NCBI GenBank assembly: GCA_011526565.1
Contig: WYBL01000147.1
Span: 32,621-96,620 of the forward strand
Reading direction: 5' to 3'
Length of the DNA: 64,000 nucleotides
Source: Acidobacteriota bacterium
GTDB taxonomy: Bacteria; Acidobacteriota; Vicinamibacteria; Fen-336
Part shown: positions 43,945 through 51,689 of the stretch, piece by piece
Numbering within the stretch: position 1 is the stretch's first letter
How the letters are laid out: each line of letters starts with the position of its first letter
Translations under genes and position numbers: made by a program
Notes under the pieces: model-generated
The model's input: only the letters and a program-made list of their open reading frames with translations
What the model was told of the DNA's origin: nothing
The model's database searches: none

Positions 43945-45755
43945 GCACGGCTCCCGACGAGGACGTCGTCACCACCCGCTACGACTGGCGGCTGCTGCTG
44001 CGCCTGCTCCGGTACCTGAGGCCGTACCGGCTGGCTGTGCTCGCCTCGTTCCTGCTGATCGTGCTGATGGCGGCGCTCGACCTGGTGGGGCCGCTGCTCA
44101 CCAAGCGGGCGATCGACGAACACATCGCGAAAGGCGACGCGGCCGGCCTGCTCGGCGTCGCCGCGCTCTACGCTCTCACCCTGGTCTGCGCGTTCGCCGT
44201 GCGCTTCGGCCAGGTCTACGTGCTGCAGATGACCGGCCAGGAGGTGATGCTCGACCTGCGCCGCGAGCTGTTCGCGCACCTGCAGCGGCTGCACGTGGCC
44301 CACTTCGACAGGAACCCGGTCGGGCGGCTGATGACGCGGGTGACGACCGACGTCGACGCCGTCAACGAGCTGTTCACCTCCGGCATCGTCACCGTGTTCG
44401 GCGACCTGTTCACGCTGTTCGGGATCATGGGCGTGCTGCTGTGGCTCGACTGGCGCCTGGCACTCGTCACCTTCGCGGTGCTGCCGCCGTTCTTCCTGGT
44501 CACCAACTGGTTCCGCAAGGGCGCCCGCGACGCCTTCCGCGAGGTGCGCCAGAAGGTGGCCGCGATGAACGCCAACCTGCAGGAGAACCTGGCCGGGATG
44601 AGCGTCGTGCAGCTCTTCGGCCGCGAGGCGAAGAACCTCGAGGGCTTCGCCGCGATCAACCGCGAGCACGCCGACGTCAACATGCGGGCGCTCTTCTACT
44701 ACGCGGTGTTCTACCCGGCGATCGACCTGCTGGCCGCGATCGGCATCGCGCTGATCCTGCTCTACGGCGGCGGCCGCGTGCTGCAGGAGGCGCTGACGCT
44801 GGGCGCGCTGGTCGCCTTCGTCCAGTACTCCGAGCGCTTCTGGCGGCCGATCTCCGACCTGTCCGAGAAGTTCAACGTGCTGCAGGCGGCGATGGCCTCG
44901 GCCGAGCGCATCTTCACCCTGCTCGACACCAGGCCGCAGGTGAGCGCCCCGCCGGCCCCCCGCGCGCTGGGCGAGCCGCGCGGCCGGGTCGCCTTCGAGG
45001 GCGTGAGCTTCGGCTACGAGCCCGCGCACCCGGTCCTGCGCGACGTCTCGTTCACGGTCGAGCCCGGCCGCTCCGTCGCCCTCGTCGGCGCCACCGGCGC
45101 CGGCAAGACCTCGGTGATCAGCCTGCTCGCGCGCTTCTACGACGTGCAGCAGGGCCGCGTCACCTTCGACGGCGTCGACGTGCGGGAGCTCGACCCGGCG
45201 GAGCTGCGGCGGTCGCTGGCGCTGGTGCTGCAGGACGTGCACCTCGCCTCGGGCACGATCGCCTCCAACATCCGGCTCGGCTCCCCGATCTCCGACGAGC
45301 GGGTGCGCTCGGCCGCGGAGGCGGTCCACGCCCACCGCTTCATCGCGGAGCTGCCCGGCGGCTACGACGCCGAGGTGAAGGAGCGCGGCTCGACGCTGTC
45401 GGTCGGCCAGAAGCAGTTGCTGAGCTTCGCCCGCGCGCTGGCCCACGACCCGAAGGTGCTGATCCTGGACGAGGCGACCTCGTCCGTCGACACCGAGACG
45501 GAGCAGTTGATCCAGGACGCGCTGCGCACGCTGCTGCGCGGGCGCACCGCCATCGTGATCGCCCACCGGCTGTCGACGATCCAGCACGTGGACGAGATCC
45601 TGGTGATGCACAAGGGCCGCATCCGCGAGCGCGGCAGCCACCGCGAGCTGCTGGCCCAGCGCGGCCTCTACTGGCGGCTGTACCAGCTCCAGTACAAGGA
45701 CCAGGAGCTGGCCCCGGTCCCGGCTGCGCCCCCCGCACCGGCTCCGGCGGGCTGA
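43941..45755 (+). CDS. ABC exporter half, catalytic subunit
   Basis: 604 residues from GTG 43941 (GTGA overlap). Six helices (about 35-330) and a full ATPase domain: Walker A GATGAGKTS, signature LSVGQKQL, Walker B VLILDEATSSVD with canonical Glu511, and the switch His in IAHRLSTI. With the preceding degenerate half it forms an asymmetric MdlAB/BmrCD-type exporter in the inner membrane. An Ala/Pro-rich tail ends the protein. The SprT-like gene upstream is in the same transcript. Confidence 0.92.
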   Translation: MSTAPDEDVVTTRYDWRLLLRLLRYLRPYRLAVLASFLLIVLMAALDLVGPLLTKRAIDEHIAKGDAAGLLGVAALYALTLVCAFAVRFGQVYVLQMTGQEVMLDLRRELFAHLQRLHVAHFDRNPVGRLMTRVTTDVDAVNELFTSGIVTVFGDLFTLFGIMGVLLWLDWRLALVTFAVLPPFFLVTNWFRKGARDAFREVRQKVAAMNANLQENLAGMSVVQLFGREAKNLEGFAAINREHADVNMRALFYYAVFYPAIDLLAAIGIALILLYGGGRVLQEALTLGALVAFVQYSERFWRPISDLSEKFNVLQAAMASAERIFTLLDTRPQVSAPPAPRALGEPRGRVAFEGVSFGYEPAHPVLRDVSFTVEPGRSVALVGATGAGKTSVISLLARFYDVQQGRVTFDGVDVRELDPAELRRSLALVLQDVHLASGTIASNIRLGSPISDERVRSAAEAVHAHRFIAELPGGYDAEVKERGSTLSVGQKQLLSFARALAHDPKVLILDEATSSVDTETEQLIQDALRTLLRGRTAIVIAHRLSTIQHVDEILVMHKGRIRERGSHRELLAQRGLYWRLYQLQYKDQELAPVPAAPPAPAPAG

Positions 45756-45914
45756 GCGCGAAGCAGCCCCGCCGGCGCGCCTCGCGCCCCGAAAGTCGCG
45801 GCTCCGGACTCGCACCCGCTCTCCCTCGGGAATCGTCCCGGGGCGGCCTCGGGTGTTCACCCGATGCCCCGAGCCCCGCCGCGGCGCACATTACGGGCAA
45901 CAAGGGAGGACGAG

Positions 45915-46217
45915 ATGGCACGGCGACAGGCGGGCGAGGCGGTCAAGGCGGGCTTCTACTGGCGGATGGCGCACTGGCAGATCGTGACGATCGCCGAGAA
46001 CGGCGAGACGCTGCCGGGCAACGCGGGCGAGCCCTACCTCCGGATCCCGGCGCTGCTGATGCTGCTGCTGGCCCCGATCATGGGCGGGCTGTTCGTGATC
46101 TTCCTGCCCTTCGTCGGCGTCGCGATCGTGCTGCAGCACGCGGTGCGGGCGGCGTTCCGCGCGGTCCACAAGACCGCCGAGGAGTCGGGCCCGGCGCCGA
46201 AGGAACAGGGCCGGTAG
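45915..46217 (+). CDS. Small membrane protein, tandem copy 1 (unknown function)
   Basis: 100 residues from ATG 45915 with a perfect GGAGG ribosome site. A soluble N-terminus (RQAGEAVKAGFYWRMAHWQI, then ENGETLPGNAGE, residues 4-39) precedes one long or two short helices (about 44-75, LLMLLLAPIMGGLFVIFLPF) and a basic tail. There is no signal peptide. The copy at 46261 matches it at roughly seven of ten positions over the first 75 residues. I do not recognise the family; a single-domain inner-membrane protein that responds to something at the membrane is the most I would say. Confidence 0.75.
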   Translation: MARRQAGEAVKAGFYWRMAHWQIVTIAENGETLPGNAGEPYLRIPALLMLLLAPIMGGLFVIFLPFVGVAIVLQHAVRAAFRAVHKTAEESGPAPKEQGR

Positions 46218-46260
46218 CGACGGATCACCAGGAACCACAGGAACTCGAGGAGAAACGATC

Positions 46261-46560
46261 ATGCTGAAGCGGCAGGCGGGCGACACGGTGAAGGCGGGCT
46301 TCTACTGGCGGATGGCGCAGTGGCAGATCCTGACGCTCGCGGAAGACGGCGAGACGCTGCCCGGGCACGCCGGCGAGGTCTTCTACCGCATCCCGGCCTT
46401 CGCGCTGCTGCTGCTGGCCCCCGTGATGGGCGCCCTCTTCGTGATGTTCCTGCCCTTCATCGGCATCGCGATGGTGATGCAGCAGGCCGCGCTCGCCGCG
46501 GGCCGCGCCCTGCGCCGCACCCCCGCCCGCCCCGTGCCCCAGGAGCAGGACCTGCGCTAG
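46261..46560 (+). CDS. Small membrane protein, tandem copy 2 (unknown function)
   Basis: 99 residues from ATG 46261 with GAGGAG upstream. It has the same plan as copy 1: RQAGDTVKAGFYWRMAQWQI and EDGETLPGHAGE, a hydrophobic stretch (about 44-75, LLLLAPVMGALFVMFLPF), then an Arg/Pro tail. The FYWRMAxWQI and GETLPGxAGE blocks are unchanged, so they probably define the functional part. The 43-base gap and separate ribosome sites suggest one transcript with independent translation. Confidence 0.75.
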   Translation: MLKRQAGDTVKAGFYWRMAQWQILTLAEDGETLPGHAGEVFYRIPAFALLLLAPVMGALFVMFLPFIGIAMVMQQAALAAGRALRRTPARPVPQEQDLR

Positions 46561-46589
46561 CCGAAGCCGCATCCGGCGCGCCGAAGCGG

Positions 46590-46616
46590 AGCCCCCCGCC
46601 GACCGTGGCGGGGGCT
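46590..46616 (+). terminator. Hairpin terminator after the small membrane protein pair
   Basis: AGCCCCCCGCC (46590-46600) pairs with GGCGGGGGCT (46607-46616), one base bulged, loop GACCGT. Only a short TTGCT follows. Confidence 0.5.
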
Positions 46617-46664
46617 TGCTGCGTCTGAAGGTTCGACGTCCTCCTCCATCCAAGGAACCGGAAC

Positions 46665-48119
46665 ATGACCCGTCTGCTGCGCGCCGTGCTCGCCGTGCTG
46701 CTCTTCGCCGCCCCGCTCTTCGCCCAGGACTTCACCGACGAGCGCGCGCTGCCCGCGGGTCCGCGCGGGGAGAGAGTGAAACAAGTGCTGGCCGCCCTGG
46801 CGGCGCCCGACGCCGCGAGGATCGACGCCCTGGTGCGCGACGCCTTCGCCGGGCCGTTCCAGGCGCTGCCGATCGAGGAACACCGCCAGGTGCTGGGCGG
46901 CCTGCAGGACGAGGGGCTCGACTTCCACGCCGTGCGCCGCTACCCGAGCGGGGCCCCGGGCGGCGCGGACCTGGTCGTGATCGTGCGCAGCCGGCTGACC
47001 GAGGGGTTCAAGGGGCTGGCCCTGCGTTTTGACGCCGCCGACCGCATCGCCGGCCTCGAGGTGCTGCCGGCGCGGCCGCCGCGGGACCAGCCGGCCGCCG
47101 CCCCGCTCGACCGCGGCCAGGCCACGGCCCTGCTCGACGCCTTCGCCGACCGGCTGGCGAAGGCCGAGGTGTTCTCGGGCACCGCGCTGCTGGCGAAGGA
47201 CGGCGAGGTGCTCTGGCAGGCGGCGCGCGGGTTCGCCGAGCGCAACCACGGCGTGCCGATGGCGCACGACGCGAAGCTCAACCTCGGCTCGATGAACAAG
47301 ATGTTCACCGCCGTGGTGATCGGCCAGTTGGTCGACGAAGGGAAGCTGCGCTTCGAGGACCCGGTCTCGAAGTACCTCTCCGGCTGGACGAAGGCCGACC
47401 TGTCGAAGGTGCGGATCGAGCACCTGCTCTCGCACACCTCCGGCCTCGGCTCGTACTTCAACCGCACCTGGGCCCGCACCGCCCGCCAGGCGCTGCGCAC
47501 GATCGACGACTACAAGCCGATGGTGGCCGACGAGACGCTGGCGTTCGAGCCCGGCAGCCGCTGGCAGTACAGCAACACCGGCTTCCTGCTGGCGGGCGCG
47601 GTGATCGAGGCCGTCACCGGCCGCAGCTACTTCGACGTCGTGCGCGAGCGGGTCCACGCGAGGGCCGGCATGCGCGACACCGACTGCTACGACGTCGACC
47701 TGGCGGTGCCGAAGCTGGCGACCGGCTACTCGCGGGAGCGCAGCGCGGACGGCGTGCGCTGGCGCGCCAACACCTTCGAGCACGTGATCCGCGGCGGACC
47801 GGCCGGCGGCGGCTACTCGACGGCCCGCGACCTGCTCGCCTTCGCCGAGGCGCTGCGCGCCGGGAAGCTCGTCTCGCCAGCCACCCGCGAACGGCTCCTG
47901 AGCCCCAAGCCCGAGCTCGGGTCGCCGTCGTACGGCTTCGGCTTCGGGGTCTCGCAGGGTCCGCTCGGCCGCGTCGTCGGCCACACGGGCGGCTTCCCCG
48001 GCATCAGCTCCTCGCTGGCGATCGCCGGCCCCTGGACGATCGTCGTGCTGACCAACACCGACGACGGCATGGGCCCGATGGACCAGAAGCTGCGCGAGGT
48101 GGCCGCGCGCCTGAACTAG
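46665..48119 (+). CDS. Exported class C beta-lactamase-family serine hydrolase
   Basis: 484 residues from ATG 46665. A signal peptide ends PLFAQ (residue 21). Residues 22-145 form an extra alpha/beta domain with no clear family. The serine hydrolase domain has SMNK (Ser209, Lys212), YSN (Tyr302) and HTG (His440), the three motifs of penicillin-binding-protein/class C/esterase enzymes. Many such proteins are peptidases or esterases and not resistance enzymes. It is convergent with the pseudouridine synthase, the two stops sharing one CTAG. Confidence 0.88.
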   Translation: MTRLLRAVLAVLLFAAPLFAQDFTDERALPAGPRGERVKQVLAALAAPDAARIDALVRDAFAGPFQALPIEEHRQVLGGLQDEGLDFHAVRRYPSGAPGGADLVVIVRSRLTEGFKGLALRFDAADRIAGLEVLPARPPRDQPAAAPLDRGQATALLDAFADRLAKAEVFSGTALLAKDGEVLWQAARGFAERNHGVPMAHDAKLNLGSMNKMFTAVVIGQLVDEGKLRFEDPVSKYLSGWTKADLSKVRIEHLLSHTSGLGSYFNRTWARTARQALRTIDDYKPMVADETLAFEPGSRWQYSNTGFLLAGAVIEAVTGRSYFDVVRERVHARAGMRDTDCYDVDLAVPKLATGYSRERSADGVRWRANTFEHVIRGGPAGGGYSTARDLLAFAEALRAGKLVSPATRERLLSPKPELGSPSYGFGFGVSQGPLGRVVGHTGGFPGISSSLAIAGPWTIVVLTNTDDGMGPMDQKLREVAARLN

Positions 48120-48838
48120 CCGAGCCGGGCGACCTCGTCGGGGGCCAGCCGCCGCCACTCGCCGGCAGGCAGGTCGCCCAGCTCCAGCGAGCCGATCGCC
48201 ACCCGCACCAGGTCGCGCACGTCGTGGCCGATCGCCGCGCACATGCGGCGCACCTGGCGGTTGCGGCCCTCGGTCAGCACGATCTCGAGCCAGGCGCCGC
48301 CGTCTTTCGCGACGCCCAGCGAGCGCACCCGCGCCGGCCGCGTCGGGGTGCCGTCGTCGGGGAGCGTGATGCCGCGGCGCAGCACCTCGAGCGCGTCTTC
48401 CGCCGGCACCCCCGCGACGTGGGCGTGGTAGGTCTTCGCGACGTGATGGAGCGGGTCGGTCAGGCGCTGGCCGAGGCGATGGTCGTCGGTCAGGATCAGC
48501 AGCCCGCGGGTGTCGCGATCGAGGCGGCCGACCGGGAACACGAAGCGGTCGAGCTGCGGGATCAGGTCATAGACCGTGGGCCGGCCGCCCGGGTCGACGC
48601 GGGTCGTCACGTGGCCGGCCGGCTTGTGCAGGGCGATCACGAGGCTCGTGCGGCGCTCGCGCACCGGCTCGCCGTCGAGTTCCAGCCGCGCGCGGCCGAG
48701 CTCGACGCGGAACGACGGGTTGCGCACGACGCGGCCGTCGACCCGCACCCGGCCGTCCGCGATCCGGCGCATCGCCTCGCGGCGCGAGCAGGCCCCGCAC
48801 TTGGAGAGCGCGCGGGCGAGGGAGACGGGGGCGCTCAG
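48116..48838 (-). CDS. RsuA/RluB-family pseudouridine synthase
   Basis: 240 residues from CTG 48838, overlapping the FabZ-like stop as CTGA. The S4 RNA-binding domain begins at once (VSLARALSKCGACSRREAMR), so the ATG at 48772 would cut it in half, and no ATG, GTG or TTG is available in the right place. The catalytic motif GRLDRDTRGLL gives the active Asp (about residue 107), and EGRNRQVRRMCAAIGH is the family C-terminal signature. It modifies a uridine in rRNA; which site (16S or 23S) is not clear. Confidence 0.9.
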   Translation of the reverse strand: MSAPVSLARALSKCGACSRREAMRRIADGRVRVDGRVVRNPSFRVELGRARLELDGEPVRERRTSLVIALHKPAGHVTTRVDPGGRPTVYDLIPQLDRFVFPVGRLDRDTRGLLILTDDHRLGQRLTDPLHHVAKTYHAHVAGVPAEDALEVLRRGITLPDDGTPTRPARVRSLGVAKDGGAWLEIVLTEGRNRQVRRMCAAIGHDVRDLVRVAIGSLELGDLPAGEWRRLAPDEVARLG

Positions 48839-49287
48839 GCCTCGGGCCGGTCGGCCAGCGCGAAGTTCATCTGCCCCTCGCAGACGACCTTGCCGTCGAC
48901 CCGCGCGCAGCCGCGCAGCGTGCCCAGCCGGCTGCGCAGCCGCACCACCTCGCCCTCGAGGTAGACGGTGTCGCCGGCCACCACCGGCTGCCGGTAGCGC
49001 ACCTTGTCGATGCCCATGAACAGGATCAGCTTCGCGCGGTACTCGGGCTTGGTCAGCACCAGCACCGCGCCGACCTGGGCCATCGCCTCGGTCAGGATCG
49101 AGGCCGGGAGCATCGGCTTGCCGCCGGGGCCGGCGATGAAGTAGCGCTCGTTGGACGAGACGTTCTTGATCCCGACCACCCGCCGGTCCGCCTCGACCTC
49201 GACGATGCGGTCGATCAGCAGGAAGGGGTAGCGGTGGGGGAGGATGCGCTTGAGATCCTCCATTTCGAGCGGCAGCTTCAGCGTCAT
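48835..49287 (-). CDS. FabZ-like hot-dog protein lacking the catalytic histidine
   Basis: 150 residues from ATG 49287. LPHRYPFLLIDRI (16-28) and NVSSNERYF lead to IAGPGGKPMLPASILTEAMAQ. Aligned to E. coli FabZ ([20 protein letters not shown]), the catalytic His position is Gly53, while the partner glutamate is kept (Glu67). FabZ normally removes water from 3-hydroxyacyl-ACP with this His/Glu pair. The protein may have lost dehydratase activity, use another residue, or act as a thioesterase or binding protein. It is coupled by CTGA to the pseudouridine synthase. Confidence 0.85.
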   Translation of the reverse strand: MTLKLPLEMEDLKRILPHRYPFLLIDRIVEVEADRRVVGIKNVSSNERYFIAGPGGKPMLPASILTEAMAQVGAVLVLTKPEYRAKLILFMGIDKVRYRQPVVAGDTVYLEGEVVRLRSRLGTLRGCARVDGKVVCEGQMNFALADRPEA

Positions 49288-49300
49288 CGCGGAACGCCCG

Positions 49301-49306
49301 AGTCTA
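49301..49306 (-). promoter_or_regulatory. -10-like TAGACT for the FabZ-like gene
   Basis: Reverse strand TAGACT ends 13 bases before ATG 49287; no ribosome site lies between. No convincing -35. Confidence 0.3.
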
Positions 49307-49318
49307 TCAGGGGCCGCG

Positions 49319-49327
49319 TGCTACGAT
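49319..49327 (+). promoter_or_regulatory. Extended -10 TGCTACGAT, leaderless
   Basis: TACGAT ends nine bases before TTG 49337. The same nine bases TGCTACGAT stand nine bases before ATG 62816. Confidence 0.45.
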
Positions 49328-49336
49328 CCCTGACGC

Positions 49337-51085
49337 TTGCCCCGCGCGCGCAAAACCCCGCCTCCGCTGCCGCCGGACCTGCTCTCCGAGGTGCTCGAGA
49401 TCGCCGCGGAGATCAACCGCGTGCTCGACCCCGAGGCGCTGCTGCCGGCGATCGCCGGCCACGTCAAGCGTCTCGTCGACTACCGCATCCTCGACATCTT
49501 CCTGCCCGAGGCCGACGGCTCGCTGCGGCCCGCCTTCGTCGAGGGCTATCCGCCGGAGGCCGCCCGCGCGTTCCGGCTGCGCCCCGGTCAGGGCATCGTG
49601 GGGGCGGCGGCCGCCGCCCGCGAGACCGTCTTCGTGGCGGACGTGACCCGCGACCCGCGCTACGTCTCGCTGTTTCCCGGGGTCAAGGCGGAGCTCGCGA
49701 TCCCGCTCGTCAGCGGCGAGCGGCTGATCGGCGTGCTCAACGTGGAGGGCCCCGACGCCGCCGCCTTCACCGAGCAGGCGCGCACGCTGCTGCAGGTGCT
49801 GGCCACCCACCTGGCGATCGCGATCGAAAACGCCACCCTGCACGGCGAGACCCGCTGGTACGCGGGGCTGCTGGCCACGCTGTACGAGATCGGCAAGGAG
49901 ACCGCCTCGATCCTCGAGCTCGACGCGCTGCTGACCCGCATCGCGGAGGTCGTCAAGCGGGTGATCGACTACGAGATGTTCGGCATCCTGCTGCTCGACG
50001 AGAGCGGCCGCGACCTCGTGATGTACAAGCAGGTGCGCTTCGGCGAGTTCAAGGAGAAGACCCGCATCGCGGTCGGCCGCGGGCTGTGCGGCACGGCGGC
50101 GGCGACCAAGCAGCCGGTGCTGGTGGGCGACGTGACGAAGGACCCGCGCTACCTCGGGATCGTGCCCGAGACCCGCTCCGAGCTGGTGATCCCGCTCGTC
50201 CACAAGGACAAGCTGATCGGCGTCTTCGACCTCGAGTCGACGGTCACCCACCGTTTCACGGAGGAGCACGTCAAGGTGCTCACCCCGCTCGCCAGCCAGG
50301 CGGCGATCGCCATCGAGAACGCGCGGCTGTACGAGGCGCTGCGCCAGAAGGAGGCGCGGCTGCAGCGCGAGCTGCAGGTGGCCCAGGCGGTGCAGCACGG
50401 GCTGTTCCCCGAGGAGTGCCCGAGCGGTCCGGGCTGGGAGGCCTCCGCCCACTTCCTGCCCGCCCGCGAGCTGGGCGGCGACCTCTACGACTTCTACGAG
50501 CTGGAGAACGGCCGGCTCGGGATGGCGATCGGCGACGTCGCCGGCAAGGGCGTGGCGGCGGCGCTCTACGGCGCCTTCGCCTCCGGCACCGTGCGCGCGC
50601 GCGCGTTCGAGAAGCGCGAGCCCGCCGACCTGCTGCGGCGCGTGAACCGCGCGCTGTGGAACCGCGGGATCGAGGGCTTCTACTGCACGTTGACCTACGC
50701 GGTCTTCGACTTCCCGGAGCGCCGGCTGCGGATCGCGGGCTCGGGCATGCCGCACCCCATCCACTACCGGGCGGCGACCGGCACCTGCGGCCGGGTCGAG
50801 ATCGCGGGCCTGCCGCTCGGCTCGTTCGAGGAGGCGGCCTACGAGGAGCTCGAGGTGCCGCTCGCCGCCGGCGACGTGCTGGTGTTCTTCTCCGACGGGG
50901 TGCAGGAGGCGACCCGGGGCGACGTCGAGTACGAGACCCAGCGCCTGGTGGGGGTGGTGCAGGGCCACGCCGGCGAGGCGGCGCCGGAGATCGGCGCCGC
51001 CATCCTGGAGGACCTCGAGGCCTTCACCGGCGGCACGGAGCAGCGCGACGACGTCACCCTCGTGGTGGTGAAGATCGTCGGTTGA
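49337..51085 (+). CDS. GAF-GAF-SpoIIE (PP2C-type) serine phosphatase
   Basis: 582 residues from TTG 49337. Two GAF domains (about 15-165 and 170-335; IENATLHGET and IENARLYEAL close each) sense a small ligand or redox state. A short coiled linker (RLQRELQVAQAVQHGLFP) leads to the RsbU/SpoIIE phosphatase (about 370-580), with metal ligands in LGGDLYDFYEL, GDVAGKGVAAAL and EQRDDVTLVVVK. Such proteins dephosphorylate anti-sigma-factor antagonists. No kinase or STAS partner is in the window; the ECF sigma gene next door is of another type. Confidence 0.93.
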   Translation: MPRARKTPPPLPPDLLSEVLEIAAEINRVLDPEALLPAIAGHVKRLVDYRILDIFLPEADGSLRPAFVEGYPPEAARAFRLRPGQGIVGAAAAARETVFVADVTRDPRYVSLFPGVKAELAIPLVSGERLIGVLNVEGPDAAAFTEQARTLLQVLATHLAIAIENATLHGETRWYAGLLATLYEIGKETASILELDALLTRIAEVVKRVIDYEMFGILLLDESGRDLVMYKQVRFGEFKEKTRIAVGRGLCGTAAATKQPVLVGDVTKDPRYLGIVPETRSELVIPLVHKDKLIGVFDLESTVTHRFTEEHVKVLTPLASQAAIAIENARLYEALRQKEARLQRELQVAQAVQHGLFPEECPSGPGWEASAHFLPARELGGDLYDFYELENGRLGMAIGDVAGKGVAAALYGAFASGTVRARAFEKREPADLLRRVNRALWNRGIEGFYCTLTYAVFDFPERRLRIAGSGMPHPIHYRAATGTCGRVEIAGLPLGSFEEAAYEELEVPLAAGDVLVFFSDGVQEATRGDVEYETQRLVGVVQGHAGEAAPEIGAAILEDLEAFTGGTEQRDDVTLVVVKIVG

Positions 51086-51128
51086 AGCGGGAATGGACGG
51101 GCGCTCCCGCCCGTAGTCGAGGCAGCGG

Positions 51129-51689
51129 ATGGACGACGACGCCGCGCTCGTGAGCCGGGCCCGGGCCGGGGACGCCTCCGCCTTCGAAGAAATCGTGCGC
51201 CGCCACCAGCGGCGCGTGTACGCGGCGGCGCGCCGCATCGTGCGCCGCCACGAGGAGGCCGACGACGTGACGCAGGAGGCCTTCCTGAAGGCCTGGCGGG
51301 CGCTCGACCGCTTCGAGCTCGGCCGCCCGTTCGGGCCCTGGGTCGCGCGGATCGCCGTCCACGTCGCGCTCGACCGGGTGCGGTCGCCGCGCTGGCACGA
51401 GCGGCCGCTGCCGGAGGACCACGACGAGACCCCCTCGCCGGCGCCGTCCCCTGAGCGCACGCTGCGCGACGCCGAGGCGGCGGCGACGCTCGAGGCGGCG
51501 CTGGGCGCGCTGCCGCCGGAGCAGCGCGCGGTGTTCGCGCTGCGCACGCTCGAGGAGATGACGTGCCCCGAGATCGCCCGCGAGCTGGGGCTGCCGGAGG
51601 GCACCGTGATGAGCCGGCTGTTCCGCGCCCGCGACCGGCTGCGGGCGCTGCTCGGCCCGCGCCTGCGCGGGGAGAGGAGGACGCGGTGA
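51129..51689 (+). CDS. ECF-type RNA polymerase sigma factor
   Basis: 186 residues from ATG 51129. Region 2 (about 19-83, EEIVRRHQRRVYAAARRIVR and ADDVTQEAFLKAWRAL) binds core polymerase and the -10. Region 4 (about 121-170, LPPEQRAVFALRTLEEMTCP then GTVMSRLFRARDRLR) binds the -35. Region 3 is absent, as usual for ECF factors. The anti-sigma gene follows in a GTGA overlap, a standard pair. Confidence 0.93.
   Translation: MDDDAALVSRARAGDASAFEEIVRRHQRRVYAAARRIVRRHEEADDVTQEAFLKAWRALDRFELGRPFGPWVARIAVHVALDRVRSPRWHERPLPEDHDETPSPAPSPERTLRDAEAAATLEAALGALPPEQRAVFALRTLEEMTCPEIARELGLPEGTVMSRLFRARDRLRALLGPRLRGERRTR

Noticed and set aside
46665..48119. Beta-lactam resistance enzyme
   Set aside because: The three motifs are shared by peptidases and esterases, and nothing else in the context points to resistance.
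48773..48838. Reading the pseudouridine synthase from ATG 48772
   Set aside because: It would remove the first half of the S4 domain that is plainly encoded upstream in the same frame.
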